This document shows, in pieces, positions 34,660 through 43,998 of a DNA stretch of 64,000 bases. Below the pieces are notes generated by a model. The model made no database searches and was not told the DNA's origin. It saw nothing but the letters and a program-made list of their open reading frames with translations. This stretch comes from Pseudoramibacter alactolyticus ATCC 23263 (GTDB taxonomy: Bacteria; Bacillota; Clostridia; Eubacteriales; Eubacteriaceae): NCBI RefSeq assembly GCF_000185505.1, contig NZ_GL622359.1:2173484-2237483 (forward strand), written 5' to 3'. The position numbers were made by a program, and so were the translations under genes. Numbering within the stretch: the stretch's first letter is position 1; each line of letters opens with the position of its first letter.

Positions 34660-35487
34660 TTATACAACGTCGTCGACCGGCGCGAGCAAATTGGTGCGGA
34701 TGGCGGCGAGATCCGCCGAGGCGAGGTCCGTCTGCTCGGTCAGGTAGCGCTCGACATCGCCGAAGTGCCCGCGGATAAAATCGAGCTGAGATTTAAGCCA
34801 GGCCGGCCGCACGCCGAAGAAGTCCCGCAGCTTGGCCCGTTCCTCCGGCGCGGCCATGTTAAAGCCGGTGGCCATGATGGTGCCCAGGCTTTCGTAGGCC
34901 CGCTCGAAGGTGAGGTTGCTCAGGGTGTAATCGGAGAGGATCACGGACTCCGGAACGCCGCAGATCAAAAGGATCAGCGCCGTCATAAAGCCGGTGCGGT
35001 CTTTGCCGTTGGTGCAGTGATAGAGCAGCGGAAAGGCCGCGGGGTCTGTCATCAGGTGGAGCACCCGGGCAAAATCCCGGGCCTTGTGTTCGACCTGGTA
35101 GCGGTAAATCTCCCGGAAGAAGCGGTCGATGCCGTCGGGATCGTCAAAATCGATGTCCCGGGCGGAGACCGGAATGCCCTTCAGCACCGGCAGGTTGATG
35201 TAGTCCGCGGTGGCGGGCAGACGGTCGCGCTGTTCGCCCGCCCGGCCGGTGTCGCGGAAGTCAATCACATGGCGCAGGCCGATGGCCTCGAGGGCGGCGA
35301 TGGCGTTGTCATCCCAGTTTGAGAGCGCCTCGGCGCGAAATACCAGCCGCCAACGCAGCTTTCGGCCGTCCCGGCCGGTATAGCCGCCGATATCCCGGAA
35401 GTTGATGGTGGTCTCGGGCAGCAGGATGCGGCGGTCGAGCTGAGACTCGTCGCAAAGAATCAGGTGCTCGGCGTCGTGATAATCCAC
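34660..35487 (-). CDS. Tyrosine-protein phosphatase (PF13350 type)
   Basis: A 275-residue protein-tyrosine/dual-specificity phosphatase. The catalytic loop HCTNGKDRTG sits near residue 160 (C-x5-R with the Lys-Asp insertion common in this family). INFRDIGGYTGRDGR near residue 28 is the family's N-terminal signature. It may act on phosphotyrosine or on phosphoinositides, as some secreted relatives do, but no signal peptide is seen. The GTG start at 35487 has no close ribosome site. It overlaps a small upstream gene (35460-35612), so translation is probably coupled to that gene. Confidence 0.85.
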   Translation of the reverse strand: MDYHDAEHLILCDESQLDRRILLPETTINFRDIGGYTGRDGRKLRWRLVFRAEALSNWDDNAIAALEAIGLRHVIDFRDTGRAGEQRDRLPATADYINLPVLKGIPVSARDIDFDDPDGIDRFFREIYRYQVEHKARDFARVLHLMTDPAAFPLLYHCTNGKDRTGFMTALILLICGVPESVILSDYTLSNLTFERAYESLGTIMATGFNMAAPEERAKLRDFFGVRPAWLKSQLDFIRGHFGDVERYLTEQTDLASADLAAIRTNLLAPVDDVV

Positions 35488-35612
35488 GGGCGCCGGCGGC
35501 TCTTGGTTTTTCCCTTTTTAAAACGGGTCCGCCGGGCGAGCATGGCGGCGCCAAAGGCCGCCGGACCAAACCCGGCGAGGGCTGTCGTGATTTTGCGGAT
35601 GATTTTTTTCAC
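35460..35612 (-). CDS. Small basic 50-residue protein upstream of and overlapping the phosphatase gene
   Basis: A GTG-started frame behind a perfect AAGGAG site. It begins MKKIIRKITTALAGFGPAAF, has one short hydrophobic helix (about 9-25) and a very basic tail (RRTRFKKGKTKSRRRP). Its end overlaps the phosphatase start by 28 bases. The ribosome site here and its absence before the phosphatase argue that this frame is translated. It could be a small membrane-associated protein or mainly a device for coupled translation. No family is recognised. Confidence 0.55.
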   Translation of the reverse strand: MKKIIRKITTALAGFGPAAFGAAMLARRTRFKKGKTKSRRRPWIITTPST

Positions 35613-35716
35613 AGAGGGTCTCCTTGGGTGCGTTGCAATGAATGGTTGTTTTCATTATTATAGCATAAACCGCGCCGGGGCCATCGGGGCCGCGGCGCAA
35701 AATTTTGGAGGTGCCC

Positions 35717-36889
35717 ATGCAGAAGGATCGACAGGGAATCGGCGTTTATGTGCACATTCCCTTTTGTGTGCAGAAATGCCGGTATTGCGATTTTTGTTCA
35801 TCCCGGGAGAATGCGGCAGCCATCGGCCGGTATTTTGACGCGCTCGTCGCCGAGATCCGGGCGGATGCGGCCGCGGCGGACCGGCGGGTAGCGAGCCTTT
35901 ATGTCGGCGGGGGCACCCCGTCCTTTGTGGACGCGGCGCAGATTGCCCGGGTGGTGGCGGCGCTGGAGGCGCGCTACGCTTTTTCCCTGCGGGATGCCGA
36001 TATCGAGGCGACCATCGAGGTGAACCCTGCCTCGGCGATGGCCGATAAGCTTGCGGCCTATCGCAGGATGGGCTTTAACCGGCTGTCCGTCGGCTGCCAG
36101 AGCACCGATGATCGGCTGCTTGCGCTGATGGGGCGGGCGCACCGCGCGGCGGATTTTTTCGCCACGGTGGACGCGGCAAAGGCTGCCGGGTTTGAGAACA
36201 TCTCCGCCGATGTGATCTTTGGCCTACCGGAGCAGCATTTGGCCGACGTTGCGGCGACCATGCGGGACCTGCTCGTCCTGCCGCTGACCCATCTTTCGGC
36301 CTACAGCCTGATCGTTGAGCCGGGGACGGTGTTCGACCGCTGGGAGCGGGAAGGCCGGCTCGCGCTTCCCCCGGAGGACGAGGAGCGCGCGATGTATGAG
36401 ACGGTGCGCCGGATGGCGGCGGATGCCGGGATGGCGCCCTACGAAATTGCCAATTTTGCCCGTCCGGGCTATGCGAGCCGGCACAACAGCCGGTATTGGA
36501 GCTTCGAGCCCTATCGGGGGTATGGATTGGGCGCGGCTTCTTTTGTACGGCCGGCGGCCCTGCCCCTGGGGGACGGAGATTGCCGGCGCTTTGCGAACAC
36601 ATCGGACTTGGCGGCTTATGGTCTCGCGCCGGGTCGGGCGCTGGCGGAGGATCACCGGCTGTTTCTGGCCGAGGCCAAGGGCGATTTCATGTTTCTCGGG
36701 CTCCGGCGCACCGCCGGCGTGCGCGACGCGGTTTTTCAGAAGCTTTTCGGCGCTTCCTTTTTTGAAGAATACGGCGCGGCCATCGCCGGGCTGCGGCGGC
36801 AGGGACTTGTCGAGGTGGCCGGTGATGCGCTGCGGCTGAGCCGCCGGGGATACGACCTGGCCAATCAGGTGTTCATGGCCTTTGTGTGA
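35717..36889 (+). CDS. hemW: HemW, radical-SAM heme chaperone
   Basis: A 390-residue radical-SAM protein of the HemN/HemW group. The cluster motif CVQKCRYCDF (C-x3-C-x2-C) is near residues 17-26, and SLYVGGGTPSFVDA follows. HemW-type features are Phe directly after the CxxxCxxC motif and no Cys-rich N-terminal extension, so it is a heme-handling chaperone and not the oxygen-independent coproporphyrinogen oxidase. It lies upstream of hrcA, as in many Firmicutes. ATG 35717 follows GGAGGTGCCC. Confidence 0.88.
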   Translation: MQKDRQGIGVYVHIPFCVQKCRYCDFCSSRENAAAIGRYFDALVAEIRADAAAADRRVASLYVGGGTPSFVDAAQIARVVAALEARYAFSLRDADIEATIEVNPASAMADKLAAYRRMGFNRLSVGCQSTDDRLLALMGRAHRAADFFATVDAAKAAGFENISADVIFGLPEQHLADVAATMRDLLVLPLTHLSAYSLIVEPGTVFDRWEREGRLALPPEDEERAMYETVRRMAADAGMAPYEIANFARPGYASRHNSRYWSFEPYRGYGLGAASFVRPAALPLGDGDCRRFANTSDLAAYGLAPGRALAEDHRLFLAEAKGDFMFLGLRRTAGVRDAVFQKLFGASFFEEYGAAIAGLRRQGLVEVAGDALRLSRRGYDLANQVFMAFV

Positions 36890-36958
36890 GCCGGCTTAAA
36901 TTAAACTGTAAATTTTTCAGAAAAAACGTCGGAAAGGGAAATTTACGCCGGAATCTTG

Positions 36959-36987
36959 TTGACAATTCAAAATCCCGGTGCTATATT
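36959..36987 (+). promoter_or_regulatory. Promoter of the hrcA-dnaK operon
   Basis: TTGACA (36959-36964) and TATATT (36982-36987) with 17 bases between, just ahead of the CIRCE element. Confidence 0.8.
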
Positions 36988-36998
36988 AAACACAGATA

Positions 36999-37025
36999 TT
37001 AGCACTCATACAAAAAGAGTGCTAA
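36999..37025. promoter_or_regulatory. CIRCE operator (HrcA binding site)
   Basis: TTAGCACTC, nine bases, GAGTGCTAA: a perfect match to the CIRCE inverted repeat, placed right after the -10 where bound HrcA blocks transcription. Confidence 0.97.
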
Positions 37026-37043
37026 TAAAGAGGCGGTGATAAG

Positions 37044-38087
37044 ATGAAGCCCAGAAAAAAGAAAATACTCACGGCGGTGATTCAGGAATATATCAATACG
37101 GCCGATCCGGTCGGCTCGCGGCCCCTCTCCAAGCATCACGAGCTCGGGGTCAGCCCGGCGACCATCCGCAACGAGATGGCCGACCTGGAAGAGATGGGCT
37201 ATTTGATTTCACCCCACACCTCCGCCGGGCGCATCCCGACGCAGAAGGCCTATCGCTATTATGTGGACGAGATCATGCAGATCCGCAAGCTCGCGGAGAG
37301 CATGCGCCGGGACATCCATCGGGGGTATCTCAAGGCGGGCCGGGAGATCGATCACGCCATCGCCCACACGGCCGATGCCCTGTCGACCATCACCAACTAT
37401 ACCTCGGTGGTGCTGTCGCCTCGGGTTTCGCGGTTCAACTGCAAGCATGTGCAGATCGTGCCGCTGATTCGCAACCGGGTGCTGATGGTGGTGGTTACGG
37501 TGGAGGGCATCGCCAAAAATGTGGAGGTCACCCTTTCCCAGAATGTGGATAATGAAATGGCCCTGCGCCTGTCCAACGCGCTTAACAGCATGCTCAAAAA
37601 CATCGCACTGCAGGATTTCGGCACGGACATGGTGGACAGCATTGCCGATTTGACCCGGGCAGAGACGGCGGTCCTTCGCGAAATGCTTCCGGTCCTTCAG
37701 GAGACCCTCCTCGAAGAGGAGACCGAAGTCACGGCGACGGGGTTTAAAAATCTGCTCAACTACCCGGAATTTAACGACGTGGACAAAATCAAGAATCTGG
37801 TGGATGTGGTCGAGGCTAAGCCCCTTTTGGCGAAGGTGATGGTGAACAGCATCACTCATACCGGTGACGACCGCAATCAGATCATCCACATCTCCATTGG
37901 CGACGAGAACGATAACCAGCATCTGAAGGAATTTTCGATCATCACTTCGACCTACGAGATGAACGGCAGCCCGATGGGCGCCTTTGGCGTGATCGGCCCG
38001 ACGCGGATGAATTATTCGCTGGTGTCTTCGGTGCTCGACGCCATCCGGGAGGAGCTCAACGACAACATCAACAAGCTATTGGAATAA
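37044..38087 (+). CDS. hrcA: Heat-inducible transcription repressor HrcA
   Basis: A 347-residue HrcA. The winged helix near the N terminus has GSRPLSKHHELGVSPATIRN and EMADLEEMGYLISPHTSAGR, and the C terminus has GPTRMNYSLVSSVL. It represses its own operon through the CIRCE element 19 bases upstream and depends on GroE for activity. First gene of hrcA-grpE-dnaK-dnaJ. AGGCGG precedes ATG. Confidence 0.96.
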   Translation: MKPRKKKILTAVIQEYINTADPVGSRPLSKHHELGVSPATIRNEMADLEEMGYLISPHTSAGRIPTQKAYRYYVDEIMQIRKLAESMRRDIHRGYLKAGREIDHAIAHTADALSTITNYTSVVLSPRVSRFNCKHVQIVPLIRNRVLMVVVTVEGIAKNVEVTLSQNVDNEMALRLSNALNSMLKNIALQDFGTDMVDSIADLTRAETAVLREMLPVLQETLLEEETEVTATGFKNLLNYPEFNDVDKIKNLVDVVEAKPLLAKVMVNSITHTGDDRNQIIHISIGDENDNQHLKEFSIITSTYEMNGSPMGAFGVIGPTRMNYSLVSSVLDAIREELNDNINKLLE

Positions 38088-38129
38088 CCGCGGCGATGAC
38101 CGCGGCGCAAACACACAAAGGCAGGAATC

Positions 38130-38690
38130 ATGGCAGAAGAAAAAGAACCATTAACTCAGGAAGCCGAACCGACAACATTGGAAGCGGAACCGACGGTGGA
38201 CACCGAGCAGACGGCCCGGGCCGAAACGCCGGAAGCACCGCAGGAGCCCTCCAAGGCGGACACGGCTCAGGAAGAAAATTACAAAGATCAACTGATGCGG
38301 CTGCGGGCGGACTTTGACAATTACAAAAAACGTACGAGCCGGGAAAAGGCCGACATCGCAGCCTACACCACCGAAGGCCTGCTCAAGAAGCTCTTGCCGG
38401 TGGTCGACAATCTGGAACGGGCCCAGGCGGCGGCCGAATCAGACGAGGACAGTCAGGTGGCCGAAGGGGTCAGGATGGTCTTTGACGAGCTGATGGGCGT
38501 GCTCAAAGACGAGGGCCTTGAGGAAATCGAAGCCGAAGGCCAGCCCTTCGACCCGAATTTTCATCACGGCGTGGCCGTGGCAAACGATCCCGAATCGGAC
38601 GACCAGGTGGTGCTAAACGTCTTTCAGAAGGGTTATACCTACAAAGACCGGGTGGTGCGCGCCGCGATGGTGCAGATCAATCAAAAGTAA
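38130..38690 (+). CDS. grpE: GrpE nucleotide-exchange factor
   Basis: A 186-residue GrpE. An acidic unfolded N terminus (1-50) is followed by the long coiled coil (QLMRLRADFDNYKKRTSREK) and the beta domain with FDPNFHHGVAV and GYTYKDRVVRAAMVQI. It releases ADP from DnaK. It lies 42 bases after hrcA with AGGAATC upstream of ATG. Confidence 0.95.
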   Translation: MAEEKEPLTQEAEPTTLEAEPTVDTEQTARAETPEAPQEPSKADTAQEENYKDQLMRLRADFDNYKKRTSREKADIAAYTTEGLLKKLLPVVDNLERAQAAAESDEDSQVAEGVRMVFDELMGVLKDEGLEEIEAEGQPFDPNFHHGVAVANDPESDDQVVLNVFQKGYTYKDRVVRAAMVQINQK

Positions 38691-38764
38691 GTGAAAAATC
38701 CGGTGCTTTTCAGCGCGATTCACAATAAAAAATATCCATTCAGACCATTTCAGGAGGCAATCAA

Positions 38765-40612
38765 ATGAGTAAAGAAAAAATTATCGGTATCGATTTAGGA
38801 ACAACCAATTCTTGTGTGGCAGTGCTCGAAGGCGGCGATCCCGTCGTCATTCCGAATGCGGAAGGGGCCAGAACCACCCCGTCGGTCGTGCAGATCAAAG
38901 ACGGCGAACGCTTGGTGGGCCAGGTGGCCAAGCGCGGCGCCATCTCCAATCCGGACGGCACCATCTCGTCCATCAAACGCCACATGGGCTCGGATTACAA
39001 AGTTAATGTTGAAGGCAAGGAATACACCCCGCAGGAGATCTCCGCGATCATTCTGCAAAAACTGAAGGCCGACGCCGAAGCCTATCTGGGCGAGGAAGTG
39101 AAAAAGGCCGTGATTACCGTGCCGGCCTACTTTAACGACGCCCAGCGTCAGGCCACCAAGGATGCCGGCAAGATCGCCGGTCTCGAGGTGGAACGCATTA
39201 TCAACGAACCGACGGCCGCATCGCTGGCCTATGGGCTCGAAAAGGACGCTTCCCAGAAGATCATGGTCTTCGACCTGGGCGGCGGCACCTTCGACGTCTC
39301 CATCCTTGAGCTGGGCGACGGCGTGTTTGAAGTCATGGCGACCTCCGGGAACAACCATCTCGGCGGCGATGATTTTGACAACAAGGTCATCGACTGGATG
39401 GCAGCTGAATTCAAGAAGGAAAACGGCGTCGATCTGAAGGCCGACAAGATGGCGCTCCAGCGTTTGAAGGAAGCGGCAGAAAAGGCCAAAATCGAACTGT
39501 CATCCACGCTGAAGACCGAAATCAACCTGCCCTTTATCACCGCGACGGCAGAAGGGCCGAAGCATCTGCAGATGGATCTGTCCCGGGCCAAGTTTGACGA
39601 ACTGACGGCCGATTTGGTGGACGCCACCCGCGGCCCGGTCAACCAGGCGTTATCCGACGCCGGCATCTCCGGCGCCGATCTGGGCCGGGTGATTCTCGTC
39701 GGCGGTTCCTCGCGGATCCCGGCGGTGCAGGCGGCCGTGAAGGGCATTACCGGCAAGGATGCGGATAAATCCGTCAACCCGGACGAATGCGTCGCCGTCG
39801 GGGCGGCCATTCAGGGCGGGGTGCTCGCCGGCGAAGTCAACGATGTGCTGCTCCTCGACGTGACGCCGCTGTCGTTGGGGATTGAAACCCTTGGCGGCGT
39901 GAGCACCAAGCTGATCGAGCGGAACACCACGATCCCGACGAAAAAATCCCAGGTGTTCTCCACCGCGGCAGACAATCAGACGGCGGTCGACATCCACGTG
40001 CTCCAGGGCGAACGGGAAATGGCCAGAGACAACAAAACTTTGGGCCGCTTCCAGCTGACGGGCATTCCGGCGGCGCGCCGCGGGGTGCCGCAGATCGAAG
40101 TGACCTTTGATATCGACGCCAACGGCATCGTCAACGTGTCGGCCAAGGATATGGGCACCGGCAAGGCGCAGAACATCGTTATTAAATCCACATCCAACAT
40201 GAGCGAAGCTGATATCGACAAGGCCGTGAAGGAAGCGGAACAGCACGCGGCGGAAGACAAGAAGGAAAAGGACCTCATCGAGGCGCGCAACAACGCCGAT
40301 TCCGCCGCCTATCAGGCCGAGCAGTCCCTGAAGGACATCGGCGACAAGGCCACGGCCGACGAAAAGGCGAAAGTCGAAACGGCGATTGCCGAGCTGCGGG
40401 AAAAGGCCCAGGGTGACGACCTTGAAGCCATCAAGACCGCGACCGACGCGTTAAACGAATCCCTTTATCCGATTGCGCAGAAGATGTATGCCGATGCGCA
40501 GGCGGCGCAGCAGCAGGCCGGCCAGGAAGCGCCCCAGGGCGGTGCCCAGGATCAGGGCGCGGCAGGCGGCGACGACGTCGAAGACGCGACCTATGAAGAC
40601 GTCACGGACTAA
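38765..40612 (+). CDS. dnaK: Chaperone DnaK (Hsp70)
   Basis: Full-length 615-residue DnaK. It has [18 protein letters not shown] at the N terminus, [14 protein letters not shown] and [20 protein letters not shown] in the ATPase domain, and the substrate domain ending in a Gln/Gly-rich tail with EDATYEDV, a common Firmicutes ending. AGGAGG precedes ATG. An 11-bp hairpin and a separate promoter lie between it and dnaJ. Confidence 0.98.
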   Translation: MSKEKIIGIDLGTTNSCVAVLEGGDPVVIPNAEGARTTPSVVQIKDGERLVGQVAKRGAISNPDGTISSIKRHMGSDYKVNVEGKEYTPQEISAIILQKLKADAEAYLGEEVKKAVITVPAYFNDAQRQATKDAGKIAGLEVERIINEPTAASLAYGLEKDASQKIMVFDLGGGTFDVSILELGDGVFEVMATSGNNHLGGDDFDNKVIDWMAAEFKKENGVDLKADKMALQRLKEAAEKAKIELSSTLKTEINLPFITATAEGPKHLQMDLSRAKFDELTADLVDATRGPVNQALSDAGISGADLGRVILVGGSSRIPAVQAAVKGITGKDADKSVNPDECVAVGAAIQGGVLAGEVNDVLLLDVTPLSLGIETLGGVSTKLIERNTTIPTKKSQVFSTAADNQTAVDIHVLQGEREMARDNKTLGRFQLTGIPAARRGVPQIEVTFDIDANGIVNVSAKDMGTGKAQNIVIKSTSNMSEADIDKAVKEAEQHAAEDKKEKDLIEARNNADSAAYQAEQSLKDIGDKATADEKAKVETAIAELREKAQGDDLEAIKTATDALNESLYPIAQKMYADAQAAQQQAGQEAPQGGAQDQGAAGGDDVEDATYEDVTD

Positions 40613-40658
40613 CCGAACGGCATTAATCACAACAAAAGATCTGCCGCAGGGCAGGCGG

Positions 40659-40692
40659 AGAAGGGCAGCTTTTTCAGGGCTGCCCTTCTTAA
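40659..40692 (+). terminator. Hairpin between dnaK and dnaJ
   Basis: AGAAGGGCAGC (40659-40669) pairs perfectly with GCTGCCCTTCT (40679-40689). Only TAAAC follows, so it may attenuate or protect the dnaK message from decay and not terminate fully. Confidence 0.6.
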
Positions 40693-40717
40693 ACAAAGGC
40701 GATTTTAAAATGCCGGC

Positions 40718-40746
40718 TTTACAGATGCGGCCGGATGGCATAAAAT
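40718..40746 (+). promoter_or_regulatory. Separate dnaJ promoter
   Basis: TTTACA (40718-40723) and TAAAAT (40741-40746) with 17 bases between. There is no CIRCE here, so dnaJ may also be expressed independently of HrcA. Confidence 0.55.
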
Positions 40747-40780
40747 GGGGCGGCAACAAACGACGTGAGGTGAGAACGCG

Positions 40781-41935
40781 ATGAGTAAAGAAAAACGCGA
40801 TTATTATGAAGTGCTGGGCGTGGATAAAAACGCCAGCGCAGACGACATTAAAAAGGCCTACCGCAAGCTGGCTTTAAAATATCACCCGGACCGCAATAAG
40901 GGCGATAAAGAGGCGGAAGAAAAATTCAAGGAGGCCAACGAAGCCTACGAGGTGCTCAGCGACGACGAAAAGCGCCGCAACTATGATCAGTTCGGCCATG
41001 CCGGCGTGGACGGTCAGGGCTTTGGCGGCTTCGGCGGCGGTGCCGGTTTCGGCGGCTTCGAGGATATTTTCTCCGATATTTTCGGCGGCGGTTTCGGCGG
41101 CTTCGGCGGCTTCGGCGGCAGTGCGGGTTCGGCCCGGCGCGGGCCGAGCCGGGGCGCCGATATGCGCATCAATCTGCATTTGAGTTTTAAAGAGGCGGTG
41201 TTCGGCACCACCAAAAAGATCAAGATCAAGCGGCGGGAAGCCTGCACCCATTGTCACGGCACCGGCGCGAAGGACGGCTCCGGCGTGAAGACCTGCGACC
41301 GCTGCGGCGGCACCGGCCAGGTGACGATGCGCCGCCAGACGGCCTTCGGCATGATGGCCCAAACCACCGTATGCGATAAGTGCCACGGCGAGGGCAAGAT
41401 TATCGAAGAGCCCTGTGATTATTGTCACGGCAGCGGCCTGGAAGAAAGGGAACGCACCATCGAGATCAAGATACCGGCCGGGGTCAACAACGACTCCGTG
41501 CTGCCTCTGCGCGGCCAGGGCCACGCCGGGGCGAACGGCGGCGGCAAGGGCGATATTCTGGTGTATATGAGCATTGCGGCGGATCCGCTCTTCAGCCGGG
41601 AAGGCGACGACATTTATCTGGACATGCCCATCACCTTCAGCCAGGCGGCCCTCGGCGGCAATGTGGATGTGCCCCTGGTGGATGGGACGACCAAAAAAAT
41701 CAAAATTCCCGAAGGCACCCAGACGGGCAAGATTTTCCGCATGCGGGGCATGGGCGTGCCCAATGTCAACGGCTATGGCAAGGGCGACCAATACGTTACC
41801 GTCAAGATCGAAACCCCCCAGAAGCTCAATAAGCACCAGCGCGAGCTGCTTAAGAAGTTTGACGATTCGCTGGAGAGCAAAAACAAACAGCGGGGCAGCA
41901 GCTTTTGGAATAAGGTCAAAGAAGCGTTTCAATAA
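40781..41935 (+). CDS. dnaJ: Chaperone DnaJ (Hsp40)
   Basis: A 384-residue type I DnaJ. The J domain carries HPD in [11 protein letters not shown] Gly/Phe-rich linker follows (about 75-125). Four zinc-finger repeats CxxCxGxG ([32 protein letters not shown]) come next. It delivers unfolded clients to DnaK and triggers ATP hydrolysis. A strong terminator follows. Confidence 0.97.
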   Translation: MSKEKRDYYEVLGVDKNASADDIKKAYRKLALKYHPDRNKGDKEAEEKFKEANEAYEVLSDDEKRRNYDQFGHAGVDGQGFGGFGGGAGFGGFEDIFSDIFGGGFGGFGGFGGSAGSARRGPSRGADMRINLHLSFKEAVFGTTKKIKIKRREACTHCHGTGAKDGSGVKTCDRCGGTGQVTMRRQTAFGMMAQTTVCDKCHGEGKIIEEPCDYCHGSGLEERERTIEIKIPAGVNNDSVLPLRGQGHAGANGGGKGDILVYMSIAADPLFSREGDDIYLDMPITFSQAALGGNVDVPLVDGTTKKIKIPEGTQTGKIFRMRGMGVPNVNGYGKGDQYVTVKIETPQKLNKHQRELLKKFDDSLESKNKQRGSSFWNKVKEAFQ

Positions 41936-41974
41936 TTGGGCAAGCAATGAAAAGCGGCGGCGAATGAAAGATAT

Positions 41975-42012
41975 TTCCCCTTTACTGAACTATCAGTAAA
42001 GGGGATTTTTTA
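41975..42012 (+). terminator. Terminator after dnaJ
   Basis: CCCCTTTACTGA (41977-41988) and TCAGTAAAGGGG (41993-42004) form a 12-bp stem, followed by a T run. Confidence 0.9.
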
Positions 42013-42228
42013 TGCCCGATAGTTATGAACTTAGGATTGAACGCATTGAATAGTAGTGAACAATAAAAATGGTCGGAGACATCAAGCAGGATAAAGGAAA
42101 ACGACTTTCATCAGATTCACGAGTGGGTCAGCGTCGGCGGCGTCTGATATCATAATAGAACAAAATACGATGATGGATGCGCATGTTATAATCATTAAGG
42201 TTTTTAAGAAAGATCCGTCATAAAATTA
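42013..42228. other. Gap without a recognised gene
   Basis: Between the dnaJ terminator and the decayed tracrRNA-like copy. Base composition drops toward AT-rich. I see no convincing gene, promoter or repeat. Confidence 0.5.
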
Positions 42229-42335
42229 AAAAAGATCGGATCAATCAGGCCTTAATTCGCGCCATGCGATCAATTGGCCTATCGGGGAATCCTTATTGGA
42301 ACGCATTTTGTTATTGACGATGCTTGTTTAAGAAT
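42229..42335 (-). ncRNA. Second, decayed tracrRNA-like sequence
   Basis: Counting by hand, bases 42255-42319 match the intact tracrRNA gene (44312-44376) at about 51 of 65 positions without gaps. The match covers the anti-repeat core (TTGTTATT), the nexus region (AATCCTTATT) and the hairpin (GCGATCAA). Beyond this, bases 42306-42332 match the CRISPR repeat itself at about 20 of 27 positions, including its 3' part, where the active tracrRNA no longer does. A T6 run (plus-strand A6 at 42230-42235) is kept, but the terminator stem is poor and no -35/-10 is evident. Likely a relic of a duplicated locus. Confidence 0.65.
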
Positions 42336-42595
42336 TTTGGAAGATCCTATAATGGATCCCGGAAATCGGAGCTATTCATCTTTGCGTTGCCCCTCCTTGA
42401 AGAGGATAGGCGTTGGGGATTTCGGTATTCCGATGCAAAAATGGTTAAGACCGACTTCTTTGGAGCAAGACCAGCGATCTGCGCCAAAAGCAGTCCCATC
42501 GAGATGACCTGCAAAGAAACTTAATCTGGCGGCATTAAAGGTAAATTTCGGCTTGAGATAGAAGGCTTAAATTTTAATAATCGAAAGAATAAATT
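42336..42595. other. Gap without a recognised gene
   Basis: Short overlapping plus-strand frames (up to 77 codons) run over this stretch, but they overlap the tracrRNA relic, lack ribosome sites and have no recognisable motif. Nothing is called. Confidence 0.45.
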
Positions 42596-43693
42596 ATGAA
42601 AAATCATGAAGGTATGAGCTACGATATCGTAATCGTTGGAGCGGGACCTGCAGGTTCTACATTTGCAAGAGAAATTGGCAATAGGGGATTAAAGGCTGCG
42701 ATCATAGATGGACAAAGCGTTTCTCCAAACAAACCTTGCGGCGGACTGTTGGCCCCTGATGCCCAAAAACTTATGGCGGGATACGACCTTGTGCTTCCCA
42801 AGGAAGTTTTGGCAGATCCACAGATTTTTTCAGTAAGAACGATCGATCTTGAGAAGAATATTGAGCGCTTTTATCAAAGATATTATCTTAATATGGATAG
42901 ACATCAGTTTGATGCCTATCTTCTGTCATTGGTTCCCGAAGAAGTTGAACGGATTAACGGAAGAGTGATGAAAATAACTAAAATGAAGGAAAGCCATCAG
43001 CGCAGGGAATCCGACGACGGAAGATTTAAATTTGATGTAATAACGGAAGGCGGAAAAGCGGCTACCCTTACTTCCAAATATGTGGTAGGCGCAGATGGGG
43101 CGGCTTCAGTGGTACGAAAATCATTTTATAAGATTCCTATATTACGATATATGGCCATTCAGCAGTGGTTTAAAATCGATATGCCTCCTAAAACATATTA
43201 TTCTTGTATATTTGACGAAAAGACAAGCGAAAGCTGCTCATGGACCATACACAAGAACGGCTATTTTATATATGGCGGCTGCTTTAAACCCAAGGGCTGC
43301 AGACCGGCATTTGAAACGCAGAAAAAAAGACTTTCAGCGTATTTGAACTACGATTTTGGTGAACCAATAATGACGGAAGCCTGTTTGGCGTGCAGACCGA
43401 GGCGCATGAAAGACTTTGTCACCGGAAAAGACGGCGCATGGTTAATTGGCGAGGCGGCAGGTTTTATCAGTGCCAGTTCATTGGAAGGAATTAGTTTCGC
43501 CATAAAGAGCGGAAGCATGCTTGCAGACGCTTTTAACCGAGGCAAAGGCTCCCGTGAAATAACGTCAATCTATAAGAAAAAGGCCCTTTCTTTAAAGTTA
43601 AAACTGTTGACCAAAGTGATTAAACATAAAGTGATATTCACCCCTTGGATTAGGAAAATAATCATGAAAAGCGGCATCCAATCGATAAAATAG
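42596..43693 (+). CDS. Geranylgeranyl-reductase-family FAD-dependent oxidoreductase
   Basis: A 365-residue flavoprotein. FAD site YDIVIVGAGPAGSTFAREIG is near residues 9-28. PCGGLLAP near 47 and VGADGAASVVRKSF near 160 are typical of the GGR/digeranylgeranyl-glycerophospholipid reductase group. GAWLIGEAAGFISASSLEGI is the second FAD-contact block. Substrates in this family are isoprenoid double bonds or aromatic hydroxylation targets. The actual one is unknown. The ribosome site is weak. It stands alone between the tracrRNA relic and an IS30 fragment, in AT-rich DNA, so it is probably cargo inserted next to the CRISPR locus. Confidence 0.78.
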   Translation: MKNHEGMSYDIVIVGAGPAGSTFAREIGNRGLKAAIIDGQSVSPNKPCGGLLAPDAQKLMAGYDLVLPKEVLADPQIFSVRTIDLEKNIERFYQRYYLNMDRHQFDAYLLSLVPEEVERINGRVMKITKMKESHQRRESDDGRFKFDVITEGGKAATLTSKYVVGADGAASVVRKSFYKIPILRYMAIQQWFKIDMPPKTYYSCIFDEKTSESCSWTIHKNGYFIYGGCFKPKGCRPAFETQKKRLSAYLNYDFGEPIMTEACLACRPRRMKDFVTGKDGAWLIGEAAGFISASSLEGISFAIKSGSMLADAFNRGKGSREITSIYKKKALSLKLKLLTKVIKHKVIFTPWIRKIIMKSGIQSIK

Positions 43694-43839
43694 GGTTGTC
43701 TTTGAGTCCGCCTATTTAAAGCGTGCCGGCGTGCACAATGACCGGAATAAAGGCGATGCTGCGAAATCGGTTTTTGTCCTTTGCCAGTTGATTGCAAGGG
43801 ACTTTTTTTATTTGGCGAATGGCCAAGCCAATGCCAGGG

Positions 43840-43998
43840 CTTTGAATCGTACACTTCGCATGGAATTTTATGACCAGGGCATTTGCGATGTCGACGGTTC
43901 AGTTGATCGAATGCCTTTTGGATGTATTCATCTGGAATGTTTGTGAGATCTTTCCCTTTTGGAAAATACTTTAACCCATTGACTGACGTTTTCGTTGA
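43840..43998 (-). pseudogene. IS30-family transposase remnant
   Basis: About 50 codons on the minus strand resemble the C-terminal end of IS30-type transposases: VNGLKYFPKGKDLTNI, then DQLNRRHRKCPGHKIPCEV, equivalent to the usual NGL-RQYFPKG and LN-RPRKCLGYKTP-EV. The rest of the frame on either side does not match, and no terminal repeats were found. It is a dead scrap of an insertion sequence between the flavoprotein gene and the tracrRNA gene. The flanks (43694-43839, 43999-44282) hold nothing else I recognise. Confidence 0.7.

Noticed and set aside
42274-42524. Two overlapping plus-strand frames of 66 and 77 codons
   Set aside because: They run over the tracrRNA relic and have neither ribosome sites nor recognisable content.
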